64,000 nucleotides of DNA from Sympetrum striolatum (GCA_947579665.1 OX388345.1:29851849-29915848); one strand, 5' to 3'; shown: positions 13,220 through 24,443, numbered from the stretch's first letter. Translations and numbers: made by a program. The notes: generated from the letters alone by a model not told the origin.

Positions 13220-13620
13220 CTTCAAACTGTCCACTATAAGTAAATGAAATCGTGTGAATGTGTGTATGTATGCATGTATATGACCATTATTTTCATATAA
13301 TAACCATGCCTCAGTTTAAAATTCCGGCAGCGAAGCATACGTAGCAAAAGAAGTTGGTTCACTCTGTGGTGCAAAGTACCAAGTGAGACCACCCGACCCA
13401 AAAAAACCCTAATAAACAAATGCTTCAAAGTGTCAGTCTATAAGTGAATGAGACCGTGTGAATGTGTGTATATATGTATGAAAATAACCAAGACTTTCTT
13501 AGAGTAACCCCGCCTTGGATTAAAAATGCAACAGTGATGAAACGAAACGAAAGAAAAGGGGGATCCATCATATATAATTCCTTCTCCGGATTCATTCATA
13601 TGTATTATATTTAGACGCTT
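13220..13620 (+). repeat. two-copy tandem repeat, about 205 bp
   Basis: Segments near 13220-13425 and 13426-13620 align along most of their length, sharing CTATAAGT, GTGTGAATGTGTGTAT and a following block. The open frames at 13234-13428 and 13438-13632 resemble each other only because of this duplication. Next to it, at about 13585-13675, a roughly 40-bp unit with CGGATTCATTCAT is repeated three times. Confidence 0.65.
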
Positions 13621-14219
13621 CTCCGGATTCATTCATGAATCTATTATATATAATTCCTTCTCCGAATTCATTCATATAGATAGATAGGATACCAATTCAC
13701 AGGCTAAACCACAGGCGTCATTTACTTGAAATTACTTCCCGAGAAGATTGCATCGAAATTCAATCCATAGTTCACAGCCAATATCATCTCCCATTTTTAC
13801 TGATATGCTTCAATACGCCTGGTTCACCTCAAAATTAACAGACAACCAAAAAATTTTTAGGAATGTTAACTAAGTTTGCTTTTCAATAGAACTGCTCAAA
13901 ACTGCTTGTATATGTCAGCAGCCATCATTTATTTGTTGCTCAAATTACCGAAATATCTTTGGCTTCGAATGCTTTTATGATTATTATCATTTGGGTGCTT
14001 GCGAATGATTAAAAAATCGGATTATGAATAAATATAAGCACAAATATAATTTCTATTCTTCGTGACTTCATTATTCTCCCATACACAATATTTCCGATCA
14101 TGCACATTCTTACGATGTATGATGATATTTGCACGATTATCAGTATAATATTAAATTAATTACAAAATAAAAAGAATATAAAACAAAATTTGTGAAAATA
14201 AAAAGGAATAAAGTTTTGT

Positions 14220-14295
14220 AATACCAGGGAATTGAACTGGCAACCTTCTCATTGTAAATCCGTGATGCTACCGCATCAGCTAGTGGGCACATAGG
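14220..14295 (-). repeat. tRNA-like segment inside the Helitron
   Basis: The minus strand reads a good A box (TAGCTGATGCGG) and B box (AGTTCAATTCC) about 35 bases apart, as in a tRNA. The anticodon arm does not pair well, so this is a tRNA-derived relic, not a working tRNA gene. B-box-like fragments (GGTTCGAACCC) also occur at matching places in the other Helitron copies. Confidence 0.5.
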
Positions 14296-14696
14296 TAAGT
14301 AGGTGAATTTAAAATATTATAAAACGCCTTAGTTGTTTACAACATGGAAATCTACCTAAAAGTTTCGTATATTTTATCAATATTCTCGCAATTTCGAATC
14401 GCAAATGATATTTCTCGACCAGAATAAGAATCTTTATTCTATTTTCCTTCTTTTGATGCTAGTTTCGACTTCCTGCAACTGTTTTTTCTAATTTAGTTTT
14501 GCAAAAGAAATAAACCTCACGACGAAAAAATGAACTTTATGTGTATTTCTTATGGAAACGTTTTGAATCTTCTGGGTTCGAACCGTGGACCTTAGGGAAA
14601 TAAAAAGTAGCCTATACTCTGCGGGGGGTTGACTTTTTATATTGTACAAAATTTCAAAGTTTTGCGACTCTCGGTACTCGAGTTTTTAGCGAACAT

Positions 14697-14752
14697 ACAT
14701 ACATACACACACACCTACACACACACCCACACACACACACACCCACACTCGA
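14697..14752 (+). repeat. (AC)n microsatellite
   Basis: Interrupted run of CA dinucleotides immediately inside the Helitron 5' terminus. The same position is occupied by a GT run in the plus-strand copies at 54390 and 61952. Confidence 0.9.
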
Positions 14753-14973
14753 TTTTATATTATAGATATCCCTTCTTAATTTGAGAAGAAATCTTTCTTA
14801 TAAGAGACATGTGATGTACTTAACCATGACACTGATCTTCATTATTTTTTTAATATCCGTATATCTAAATTATTTTACAAAGATATGGATGATAGAAGCA
14901 GTAATGAAAGATATTATTAATTTAATTTACTAATTACAGCAACATTGCTTGAGATTTTAAGAACACTTTATAC

Positions 14974-15612
14974 CTGGTGATATGATTTTTATGTGTGTGG
15001 AATCTATGCAGCCAAAGACCCTTGGGAATGAGACCATGCTGTGAAATTTTTGCATGTTAAGTCCAATCTCTCGTTTGCTTCTTGGTAGATTTATATATGT
15101 CATTGATTGTTCAGCAATGGCTCTAGTAACCTTCTTCACTGTTCGGCTAGCAGTTGATTTATGGACACCAGTGAAGTCTGCTGAAGCGATTAGCATCGAA
15201 CCAGTGGCATAAAATCTTAATGTCAGTAGAAACTGTTCCATTGCTGACATCGCCTTACTTCTTAAAATAGGAAGTGTAATGATCAAGCAGTTATTTCATA
15301 CATCAGATACTTTGAATTAACTTTGCAATACCTTGTTGTTCGATGCTCTATTTTCATCGCAATTTTTTCTAAAAACTTAACCACTGTTTCTTTATTTAGT
15401 CTAAACCTTATAAAAAACTCTCCTTCACTCAATGTGTTGAGATAATCCGGTCGAATCTTAAATATTCTAGGATTTCTTGTTCTCAGCAGTACTCGAAATA
15501 CAAATTCATCGTCGTCATCCTCAATATCTTGAAACGTTTTCAATACTTCCATTTCTTGTCTATTATGTGAGGTAATAATAAATATCGTTATTAGAGAAGT
15601 ATTTAGCAGCAT
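14974..15612 (-). pseudogene. PIF/Harbinger transposase, N-terminal part (HARBI1-like)
   Basis: The minus strand encodes a Harbinger DDE transposase up to the first catalytic aspartate. Exon 1 (15612-15332) includes the block RIFKIRPDYLNTLSEGEFF. A 71-nt intron (15331-15261, GTATTG to TTTTAAG) removes an apparent frameshift and joins exon 2 (15260-14974). Exon 2 carries MEQFLLTLRFYATGS, the helix-turn-helix-like GVHKSTASR and the first D in CIDSTHIKI. Exon 2 ends at a good donor (CCAG/GTATAA). The remaining DDE exons are absent: 190 bases further on lies the Helitron terminus at 14766. The protein is therefore truncated. A possible right terminal repeat of this element lies near 16522-16540. 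Confidence 0.85.
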
Positions 15613-16521
15613 TATTTAATATTATTTACCTGTGATAAGCATCCCTTTTTAAAGGGACTCGTTTCTGAGGTAGGAAATTATGCTGGCTGTTTTTGTTTTA
15701 TATCACTCTGCTTAAAATCTTTCTAATATTTTATTTGTTAGATATCTTTCCCCATTTTCAATACTTTTTATCAACAAATAAGTATAAAAAGTAACTTGCG
15801 TCAAGGAGTACGTCCAACGTTATTCACCTTCGCGGGTAATACTTTTATCGAAGCCTTCAAAGCAATACTTGAGACCATACACGTTGACAGGCAGGCCTAC
15901 TATTAATTCAGATAATTGTATAATAGTTTCCTCAGTTCCTTAATTTTACTTTCACACGAATTTCAATGTTCTTTTAAGTTACACGACATTTGCTTTTTCT
16001 GGCCAGTAGTTTCCACATCAGAAAATGAAGAGCTTGTTAAATCATGACTATTATCTTGATATCATAAATGCTCAAAATCATCCCAATATTAATATTATAT
16101 TTATTACATATATAATAACTTATTGTACACATCTCCGGAACCAACATAGTTCTACGCGTAATGAATGTGACAGAAAAAACGACCTTAAAATATTACATAT
16201 ACATTTAATAGGAGTCATACCAACTTAATTAGAATATCCGAACAAATATTTTCCAGAAATTGTGGAGTATAAACTTAATTTTCATCAACAAACCAACTGA
16301 GTTGATAAGTTAGCAGTAAAGCTTGTCCGCCATTACTTGTTTACACTGGTTTACTCCCATGATGCGTTGCGCTATCAATCAGTTAAGGACTCGATCACAA
16401 CCCAATCTGTTTGATAAGATAACAAACACTTTAACTAACAGATACGGCTTAACCATCGATTATAATACCCAATTTTTGAGTTAACCTGGATGTTAAAGTT
16501 ATCCTATAGATAACTACACAT

Positions 16522-16540
16522 TATAATACCGGGCCTAGGT
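16522..16540 (-). repeat. possible Harbinger terminal repeat
   Basis: The minus strand reads GGCCCGGTATTATAATG, a Harbinger-like terminus, and the internal motif ATTATAATACC recurs about 60 bases inside. The opposite terminus was not found, so the assignment rests on position upstream of the transposase fragment. Confidence 0.35.
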
Positions 16541-16544
16541 ATGG

Positions 16545-17027
16545 TTTATTGAATAAATTCAACAACCGCATTCGTCGTTAATGGGAACGGACTTGTTTAT
16601 AACCTCAAAATTCTCTCTAATATTTCTTCTATTTTATCAAAATACTGGCAATTTCTAATCGAAATCGCTGGTCCACGACTAAAATAAGATACTTAATTTA
16701 ATTATCCTTCTTTTGATGGTATTCCCGAGTTTTAACAACGATTCTTTCTAATTTAATTTTGCAAAAGAAATAAGGCCTGCAACTGATAAAAGCTAAGTTT
16801 ACGTGTATTCCTTATGGAACCCTATTATGGACTCCTGGGATCGAACCCGGGCTTTCTTAGTAATGGGAAGAGTTTTCCTAGGGGTTTCTAACTCGTAGAA
16901 ACACAATGCAGTTTGTTTCGAATCGCTAAGTCAAACCGTTTCTGAAATAAAGGGGGGGACGGACGGACAGACGGACGGACGGACGGACGGACGGACGGAC
17001 GGACACTTCGGAAATTATATATAAAGA
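16545..17027 (-). mobile_element. Helitron 5' segment
   Basis: On the minus strand it begins TCTTTATATATAAT after a host A, followed by a tandem simple repeat and then the family's shared block (GCAAAATTAAATTAGAAA and GGTTCGATCCC-type motifs). This matches the 5' half of the complete copies. The 3' half is not adjacent; it may be the terminus at 12739, making 12739-17027 one composite insertion. Confidence 0.55.
16957..17005 (+). repeat. (GGAC)n microsatellite
   Basis: About twelve tandem GGAC units with one GAC/CAG variant, located just inside the Helitron 5' end where other copies carry AC or GT runs. Confidence 0.95.
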
Positions 17028-17430
17028 TTTTTTGCATTCTTTTATGTTTTTGCACCTTTTATTTTAATATCATGCCAATCCTATATCAGAGGAGTCTCAT
17101 AGTAAGATTTCATAGTTTATTGAACAACGGAATGTAAAGAGTTTCTTTTAAAGAATTTCGGAGGGTAATTTATGTTTACATTTTGAATCTTATTATAACA
17201 TTTTTATATATATCATTGAACATATTTTGTTTTAGTCTTTTGTATGTGTCATTTATGGTTTTAATTCATAATTTAATCATTAGTGACAGATAGGTGTCCA
17301 AAATATTGAACATCTCATAAATTGTGAACAAAATTGTAAGTTTCAAAGTTTATTAGTGGAATAAGTATAAATATATCTAAAAAATACGAATAAATTCAAA
17401 ACTAATTTATTTTAGAACTAATTTAGGTCT
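17028..17430 (+). repeat. right part of the interrupted AACCCTTTCAGACC repeat
   Basis: Resumes similarity to the copy at 3119 beyond the inserted DNA. It ends GGTCTTAAAGGGTTT, the inverted counterpart of AACCCTTTCAGACC at 12658, so the two parts together look like one inverted-repeat element of roughly 0.5 kb. Confidence 0.45.
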
Positions 17431-18126
17431 TAAAGGGTTTGAAATTGTATTTTGTGGATCAGAAATTATGCGTAGAAAGCAGAAATTTCTACTTTACTTT
17501 GTTTTGATTCCTTCAATTTTTTTATATAAGATCAAAAAAGTACCATCACTAAACTAGTAGCGTATTGTTTAATGAGTAGTTGAAGGTTATCATTCTCTTT
17601 CGTCGAATGTATTATTTAAGTCTCTTTTGAATATCCCACGCAGAAATGCACACGCAATTGGATAACTATGAGAATATACGCGGAGGAATAAATATTTGGT
17701 ACCTCGGTCCTCTGATAGTTCTGAATGCGGAAGATAGGGGGAGTCTCGAGCGCTTTTCTTGCAAATCTAACAGTATAGGTTCCACGCCTGCAACATTATT
17801 GTGTAAATTACGCTTAAATTTAGCAATAAATAAATAAATTATTATTATTATTACTATGGATGATATTTGTAATTGTATATAATAACTATTATAATATGTA
17901 ATTTCAGGAGCATTGTCAATATAAAATCAAGCAGTTTATACGACGATAATATATGCCTAACATATAAATATTTCAATCGTTATTTCATGTGAAATAAAGC
18001 GTAATACCATTCTCAATCTCTAACATGTCATACCCACTTTAGAGTTAACTAGAAATGTATCGTGACCAAGTGCATTTACTGCTATAATGTTACAGTATAA
18101 GGAATGTAATCATCTGAATTTAGAGT

Positions 18127-18169
18127 TTCTTCACCAGAAGATGACGATTAATCGTCGAAACCGGTCGTG
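18127..18169 (+). other. hammerhead-ribozyme-like motif of a Penelope-type element
   Basis: The order is a stem I strand TTCAC, C-A-GAAGA, a perfect 6-bp stem II (GACGAT / ATCGTC with no intervening base), GAAA, CCG, then the cleavage triplet GTC and a second stem I strand GTGTGA able to pair with TCAC. This is the minimal type I hammerhead arrangement described in Penelope-like elements. One core base departs from CUGANGA (A for U), which should impair cleavage. The short CCGG stem III suggests the dimeric form. Downstream sequence GTGGTAAAAGTACAAAT recurs in the hairpin element at 30361-30482. Confidence 0.5.
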
Positions 18170-18355
18170 TGATTGTTTTTTTGTAAAAATAAATTTGTGG
18201 TAAAAGTACAAATCTTTCGTAGATTATTTATGATATGAATAGATTAACTGTAATTTTTACAAGTATTAAACATTTTCTGTCCACGCCATTTTAGGAAAAT
18301 GAATTTTATTGCACAAAACCATTATTCAATTTTATTCCATTTTCATTGTTGTTAC

Positions 18356-18900
18356 TTGCTGAAATATCCGTTGGCACTTAACGAGGAAAATGAGGATGGA
18401 TAAATACCAGCGTGACAACGTTAATCGGAAAATTTACTTCGTATGTATCAGTAGATAGACAATACCAGGCCAATCTTCTTTCCAAATCAATGAATAAGGC
18501 AAATAAATATATGATTAAATCTACGAAGGCACTTTAATTTTACCTTCAATATGATTTCCATCCAATAAACAACATTTTCAATTAAAACAGCATTTGCTTA
18601 AGAAATATATTTCTATATTGAAAGATCCCATAAATTCAGAAATTTTAGAAATACATAAATACAAAAATGAAACGAATAAGAAACGCAAATGATGGAAGGA
18701 AAGTTAATTTATAATACGCAGAAGTAACTCTGAAAACAACTTGATTAAATGATACTTATTAAATTTCGTCACATTCATTGCGGAACGTAAATATAAAAAA
18801 ATGAATGACACACTTATGCAGACATGAATAAAACATAAATTAAACAAAATCAAGGGCCTTAAGATGAAAGAAAAAAGAATAAGCGGAAACTAAAGTTGAA
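18356..18900 (-). mobile_element. degenerate Helitron 3' end
   Basis: The minus-strand end has the family's hairpin in decayed form (CTCGTT / AACGGA) followed by CAAG-T in place of CTAG-T. The inner sequence aligns with 12790-12960 (block around AAATCTACGAAGGCACT versus AAGTCTACAAAGCCGCT). The matching 5' end may be the remnant at 21500-21765, with a pogo-like element inserted between. Confidence 0.45.
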
Positions 18901-18922
18901 CGTAAAGAAAACAAATAAGGTA

Positions 18923-20108
18923 AATCCGGGTGAGATGCCCCACTGAGAGAGAAGTCCCAGTCGTAGTATTTTTGAGGTAAACCACAAGATTGCTCTACTG
19001 ACGGTGTGCGTCAGTCACTTGGAAGGCACCCGTCTATCTGCAAGAGTTTCACACGGCGATTATTTCTTTTTACGCAATTTTATAACATAATTTCAAGTAG
19101 GTACTCTTTTTTTTCCAACCGGTTATAAGATAGAATATTATGTTTCTGGTTGGCATCTGTTTAAATGTTTGAATATTTTCGATTAAAGGGCGAAAACTTG
19201 TAGCTATAGGTTCATATTTTATCCACGTGCAGTAACTGGCCATCTTGGACTAAGTGTAGCCCCACTCGTTGTAAGGGCATCTCTCCCGTGCTGAAAGGAG
19301 AGACCTCCTCTTCTCGGGATAGATGCCCCAGTGCTATATTTAGGTGTATGTGCCCTATTAGTATCAATTTAACTTTAAGGTGATACTGATTAAGACACTT
19401 TTCAAGAAAACGTTTGTAATCTACATTTCAATTTCAATTCAAATTTCAATCCACGGTCTAATGCATTTTAGGCACGATCAAAAGATAATGTAGTGTTTAG
19501 TAAGCGCTAGGGTGTTGCGTTTTGCCACTTTCTTTCTGATTGAAATATAATATCCAAAAAAGGTGGCCCACCCACATTGAAATTACAAATATTGTTTTTT
19601 TTTTCGAAATCAAAAAACATCTTCTGTGAAAATTTTTCCCTTGAAGTTTTAACAAAAACATCAAATTTGTCATAATTTTTTTTCGGTTGAATCAACGATA
19701 TTTTTGCGTGAGAAGACGTCACTTGCAAAAAACTGATGACCAATAATGTTTGCAAATGAAACTTTTAAATAGGTTTTAAAGTTAACTTAAACACTTTTTA
19801 GGTCCTGACTTTAAGTTATATTTAACAATTTTGTATATAACAAGCGCTTTCCAGATTAAATTCAGTTCAAGCTAATGGGGAACTTCTCCCAAAGAGGTGG
19901 GGCATCTCACCCGGACACTCGGGAGAGATGGCCAAATGTATGGATGCAGAAAACTAATATATTGTGTGAAAATGTTTTTAAATAAAATTTTTTATATCCT
20001 GATAATAATCAATAAATGTTCTACTGTATCACGCAGTTTCACATTCTTGTTATCACCGAAGTCATTGTTATGAAGTCATTTCCTTAGGTGGGGCATCTCT
20101 CCCGGAAT
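18923..20108. mobile_element. TA-flanked inverted-repeat element (pogo/Tc1-mariner-like), 1186 bp
   Basis: Ends are inverted copies of A(A/T)TCCGGG(T/A)GAGATGCCCCAC (21 bases, 19 identical), each flanked by TA, the target duplication of the Tc1/mariner/pogo superfamily. The terminal motif GAGATGCCCC recurs inside in both orientations near 19281, 19325, 19896 and 19925. No transposase domain is visible; the 82-codon frame at 19507-19755 (minus) is unassigned. Non-autonomous. Confidence 0.75.
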
Positions 20109-20129
20109 TATCTTACATACGAAGCGGAT

Positions 20130-20520
20130 ATCATCCAAAATACTACCGATGGAAATATTTTGCACAATCTAAGAGCAACATAAGGAGACTGGCACAATAA
20201 TACAGAAAAAATAACATAAACACTGAACATGATCAAATAGCAGCAATAACATAGGCTAAACGAAAGCGAAGATTAAACACAAATAAAAGAAAGAAATTTG
20301 AAATCATTCGATAAACAACCGATGAATATTCTTCGTGGAAAGTAAGTATATTATGGAAAAGATGGACACCACAATACTGAAGAACCTATCATGAAGACTG
20401 TACCAAATAATGGTAAAGGAAAGCACATAGGCTAAACAGAAGCGGAGATTACATATAAGAGATTACATAACTAAGAGAAAGTAAATGATAATCAAGAAGA
20501 TATCATCTTAAAAAAAAAAC
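20130..20520 (+). repeat. degenerate two-copy tandem repeat, about 190-200 bp
   Basis: Both halves contain ACATAGGCTAAAC, AGAAGCGGAGATTA-like and ATAAAAGAAAG-like blocks in the same order. No open frame. Confidence 0.4.
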
Positions 20521-20529
20521 AGATAGATT

Positions 20530-21500
20530 TTCTTTGCAGAATGAAGATGTCTGAGATTATAATACAAACAACCACAAAAACCGCCTCTTTTTTGTGAATT
20601 CTCTTTTGTACGTACATTATATGGTAATTAATAATTTATAATAAATAAACTTAATCACTAATTCATTTCAAAACACTTTTGTGAACAAAATTTTTATGAT
20701 ATGGCATATCATGGTGACCACAATTTGGCACGCTACAACACAGGATTACTAATTTTACTGAAATATCTTCAATGTTTTGCATTCTACATATAACACATAA
20801 AATAGCTTTCTGTTTTCTGCCAGATATAAGATTTTTGGATGCTTCATGACAATCTGCCGCACAACTACTCAAGGAAAATAAACACCGAATCAAAGGAAAT
20901 TTTTACTTTCCATACTCACCCTTCCATTTTCGTCAAGCGCTAAATTTACGACTATGTAAATAGATGTGACCCATTACCTACGATAGAATATAATATTGAA
21001 AACCACAGAAATTTACCAGGTTTTTATATGCGTTCAGTTAAATTTTTAAAATAAACATCATATAACATAATGCTATAAAATACTTTTATTTTACTTAAAC
21101 AGTTACGTTAATATAGACTAAACTTGGTTGCTTCAAACACTTAAATAATTTTGGAAAAACCTTCCTTAGTGCTCGTATGTTTTTACGTGCGATTCTTCCT
21201 GGAAAATTGTTCGCAACTGCAATACCTAAAATCTGATAAAATTCCCCACCTCTTCATATACCTAGTCTAAGACTTATCTTCAACATAAATTTCGATTGGG
21301 CATATATCGTAAATGTATTCTTATACAAAAATACATGAGCTCAGATTCAATAATCGTCTTGATTGCCAATGGATGTGTTTTAACAATTTCAAGATCTTAA
21401 AAAAATATTCATGCATTTTATCAAATGTATTGCATGTGCAATATCTAAGTACTTAGACATCGAATAGAAAACTATATTTACAACCAAAATAAAAATATTT
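20530..21500. other. unassigned AT-rich DNA
   Basis: No recognisable gene or transposon end. The 76-codon frame at 20663-20893 (minus) has several cysteines but no family signature. Confidence 0.4.
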
Positions 21501-21765
21501 ACTCAAATTCTCTTCTATTGGTGCGCGGTTAGAATTCCCAGAAAAATTCTAATTTAATTTTTCAAATGAGAGAAAGTTTGCAACGATAAGAATGAACTTA
21601 ACATGCATTTCTGGAAGGAACGAACTCGTCAAAAAGAGGAACAATAGGTAAATAAAATGTATCATATTGCCTGCGGGCCGTTGACTTTCAAAAGGCGAAA
21701 AGTTTGAAGTTGTTGCAACTTTCGGTTCTCCAGGAAACACATACATACGTACAGATAAGATGTTG
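21500..21765 (-). mobile_element. degenerate Helitron 5' region
   Basis: Shares, in order, the blocks seen at 14480-14700 and in the complete copies: TTCTAATTTAATTTT, a GTTGACTTT block, GCAACTTTCGGTTCTC and an AC-rich end with ACATACATACGTAC. The terminal TC cannot be placed. Confidence 0.45.
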
Positions 21766-22149
21766 TCCGTTAATTCTATATGTTACGATTTTCTCACTAC
21801 TTACTAATAGCAGAATACGATGAACTTAATTAATTTGTTAACGTATACATATAAAGAGAAACTTGCTGTGCTGAAAGAACCTAGCTCTGGAGCTGAGAAA
21901 AAGGCTAGCTAAGTTTTATATATGGTGCGTAGTAATGTATGGATGTATGTGAGGCATGGACTTTATGGAACTGGGAAAGGAATAGAATTGAGGCATTGGA
22001 AATTTGGAAATTAGGGTGTGGAGAAGTATGGAGAAGGTGAGATGAGAAGAGATGGTGAGAAATGAGGAGATCTTAAATAAAGTGAAAGAAGAAAGAAGGA
22101 AGACGCAGGAAATAAGAAAAAGAAAAGCTAACTGGGCAGGGGCAGTGGC

Positions 22150-22979
22150 TGGCTGGCTTTATGGGCAGGCGAATAAGGCGGTCGCCTGGGGCCGCCAAAC
22201 TTAGGGGGCCGACAAATTATTACCTTACAAGATTATTATTATTAATTGACTCACAAATAACTCACAAAAACATTAGATAGAATCATAATAATATAAGATA
22301 ATAATAATAATAACAATAATAATAATATAAGAATATAAAATATTAAATCATTCTATTTATGGTCGGAAACCGTTTAATTTATTTAATTAACAAATGAAAT
22401 TTAGGCAACGTCTCATAACCCTCCATAACGAATTTTTCTTACCACTCCTGTGACAGTGGCTAGTGGAGAACGAAGATTCTCAAAACTGATTAAGACATAT
22501 TTGCGCTCCACGACGGCGCAAGATTGATTTGTTAATCTATCTGTGATTTCCATCGAAAACAGCATTACCCGTACCCTTAACTTTTCCGAACTTATTAACG
22601 ATTTTGCTACCAAAAAGACTAGAAAAGTTAAGTTTTAACACTTTATATTTGATATGATGTGATAATCATTAATCAATATTTCTTTTGATCAGTATAATTT
22701 GTATTAAACAATATTAATCAAAGAAATGAATAAATTGTTACTAAATCACAGTTGCTTTAAATATATACTGAATACTGTGACAATTTTATTATTTTATATA
22801 TTTTATATTTTAATAATTATTATTTATTGATATTTCATTGTAAAACATTTCATAGCTTAATTATTTAGTTTATTATTTAGTGCAAAAGAGCCTGTTGTGA
22901 TATTTTGTCAGGTTTACACCATTATTGAATTTGCAATATTACTAACGGGAGGGCCGCCATTTGTATAAAGCCGGCCCTG
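22150..22979 (+). mobile_element. hAT DNA transposon remnant, 830 bp
   Basis: Right end reads (reverse complement) CAGGGCCGGCTTTATAC and left end TGGCTGGCTTTATGGGC, a hAT-type terminal repeat. Both are flanked by AGTGGC (22144-22149, 22980-22985), consistent with the 8-bp hAT target duplication with its last two bases mutated. The interior retains the transposase dimerisation domain on the plus strand. Confidence 0.75.
22447..22638 (+). pseudogene. hAT transposase C-terminal dimerisation domain (hATC) fragment
   Basis: The plus strand reads PVTVASGERRFSKLIKTYLR then, after an in-frame TGA, NLSVISIEN and LNFSELINDFATKK before a terminal TAA. These are the signature of the hAT C-terminal dimerisation domain (V-AS-ERSFS-LK--K-YLRS). 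The in-frame stop and the missing catalytic core make it a dead fragment. Confidence 0.85.
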
Positions 22980-23591
22980 AGTGGCATTATAAGGTTCAGC
23001 GGAAGGAAGGAATTAGAGAGGAAGAAGAATGAAGATGGTGGATGAAGTGAAAATCCAGAATTATAGAGAGACTAAGAAGAAGGCAGAGGGGAATGGAGAC
23101 GGCAGCGGCGTGCGGGACTTGCTTCCGGGCCCTATATGATGATATTATTCCCCTCATTTTCGTATCAAATAATGGCTGCCCATAAATATTTACCTTACTA
23201 TCGCTAATCTATTTACTGCAACAACAGCACTTCCAGCCTTTACTTAAAGGGTCGCAATAGATAACCCTTTCCATTATATTTATTCATGGGGCGCTAAACG
23301 AAATGTGAAAACCTCACAAGTACAAACAATATTTCAACAGTTGTCGTCAAATGAAGCGAGTGCGATCGAAATACCTTCTAACACGCAGAATAGTAAGGAG
23401 TTTCTTCTTACAAAATAAATTCTGATTACAAAAAAGTGGTTCACATCCTAACCGAGATAAGGATACTCATTGAATATAAGTATACAGATATATCAAAAAG
23501 ACAAAATCCTCTTAAAATAAACCAGATTACAGATTTATCTCAAACAGATATTACAGGACTAGATGATCTCACTAAATTTTTTTAAGTTCAA

Positions 23592-23722
23592 AATAATAAT
23601 TAGTGCACTCCGTTAAGACATCTCGACATCTGAGGTTATTTTGCACCTATTATAAATGTGGGTCCCACCAAGAATCGAACCTGGGACCACTGTCACCGAA
23701 CCAAGCGAACGCCTCAATCACA
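23592..23722 (-). repeat. tRNA-derived SINE, family A
   Basis: Minus strand reads a B box (CAGGTTCGATTCTTGG) in a tRNA-like context and then a tail with GTGCAAAATAACCTCAG, the degraded form of TGCGAAATGAC in the copies at 3004 and 25203. The A box is weak. Confidence 0.55.
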
Positions 23723-24009
23723 TAGTTAAGCGGAGCATTAATCAAAATGTTTAATAGTATGCGTCATTGGAAGTTGTAAAGAGTAAACGTAGCAGTTTAA
23801 AACACCGAACTTAATAATATGGTAAGCATCCATTAACACAACTTTATATGGCGAATATATATTTGGCTCAATTCTGTAACAATCACTGAGCTATAATCTC
23901 GTAAGGTAGCACGCTCTTCACTAGGACTCCTCGTGAATATTTTAAATTGAGAGCGTTTCTGGGGCGGATTTTATTGGAAATAAGTCATAACCTGCAAGAA
24001 AACATAACG

Positions 24010-24443
24010 GAAAAAATCTGATGTGGCCAGCACATGATTTTCTCCACGTATAAGATGTAAATATTTATCTACGACAGTATTTTTGAACTCTATATTCAAT
24101 CTAAACTTGGAAGATAAGTGATTAATTTATATATTATCTTTTTCGTCACAAAAATTATAAATAATGTTTCTCGGGACATGTTCGTTGAAAAACGATGAAA
24201 TTGGCCTTTCGCCCACAGCGCCCACAAAGTGCATAATCAGCAACTTCCGGTTTATCAGTATTTCATGAATAACTCCTAAACAATCAGTTATACAAAAATA
24301 TGTTTCATACAAAAGTTATATTAAAATCTAGTTTCTAAAAATTTTATAAATAATAGTATATACCTAAATACCAGATAAATGGAGATATTTTGCAAAAACG
24401 GAAATTTGCTTCGAAGAATAAAGCTCAACTTCCGGTTAACCGA
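24010..24443 (+). repeat. about 440-bp dispersed repeat, copy 2
   Basis: Second copy of the repeat at 3904-4345, same strand, sharing long uninterrupted stretches including the block TTCGCCCACAGCGCCCAC. The flanking sequence is unrelated to that of copy 1, so this is interspersed rather than a segmental duplication. Confidence 0.75.

Larger units (their letters stand above)
12739..14766 (-). mobile_element. non-autonomous Helitron
   Basis: On the minus strand the element starts TCTATAATATAAAATCG directly after a host A (14767). It ends with a hairpin (CCCGTT, loop, AACGGG), a short spacer and CTAG followed by host T at 12738. TC start, 3' hairpin, CTRR end and insertion between A and T without target duplication are the Helitron hallmarks. 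It shares its body with 54371-55629 and 61935-63179. No Rep/helicase is encoded. The interior holds a 205-bp tandem repeat, a second terminal-type hairpin at 13126-13147 and a tRNA-like segment, so it is a composite. Confidence 0.75.
21905..23135 (+). pseudogene. LINE reverse transcriptase C-terminal tail, interrupted by a hAT element
   Basis: Plus-strand reading before the hAT insertion gives the conserved tail of an insect LINE polyprotein: an EAWTLWNWERNRIEALEIWK-type segment, then VRWEEMVRNEEILNKV and KRKANWAG. After the insertion (from 22986) the reading continues to basic, tryptophan-containing sequence near EWRRQRRAG. Stops and frameshifts break the frame. The hAT element at 22150-22979 interrupts it within the segment following NWAG and duplicated AGTGGC. 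No polymerase core remains. Confidence 0.65.
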
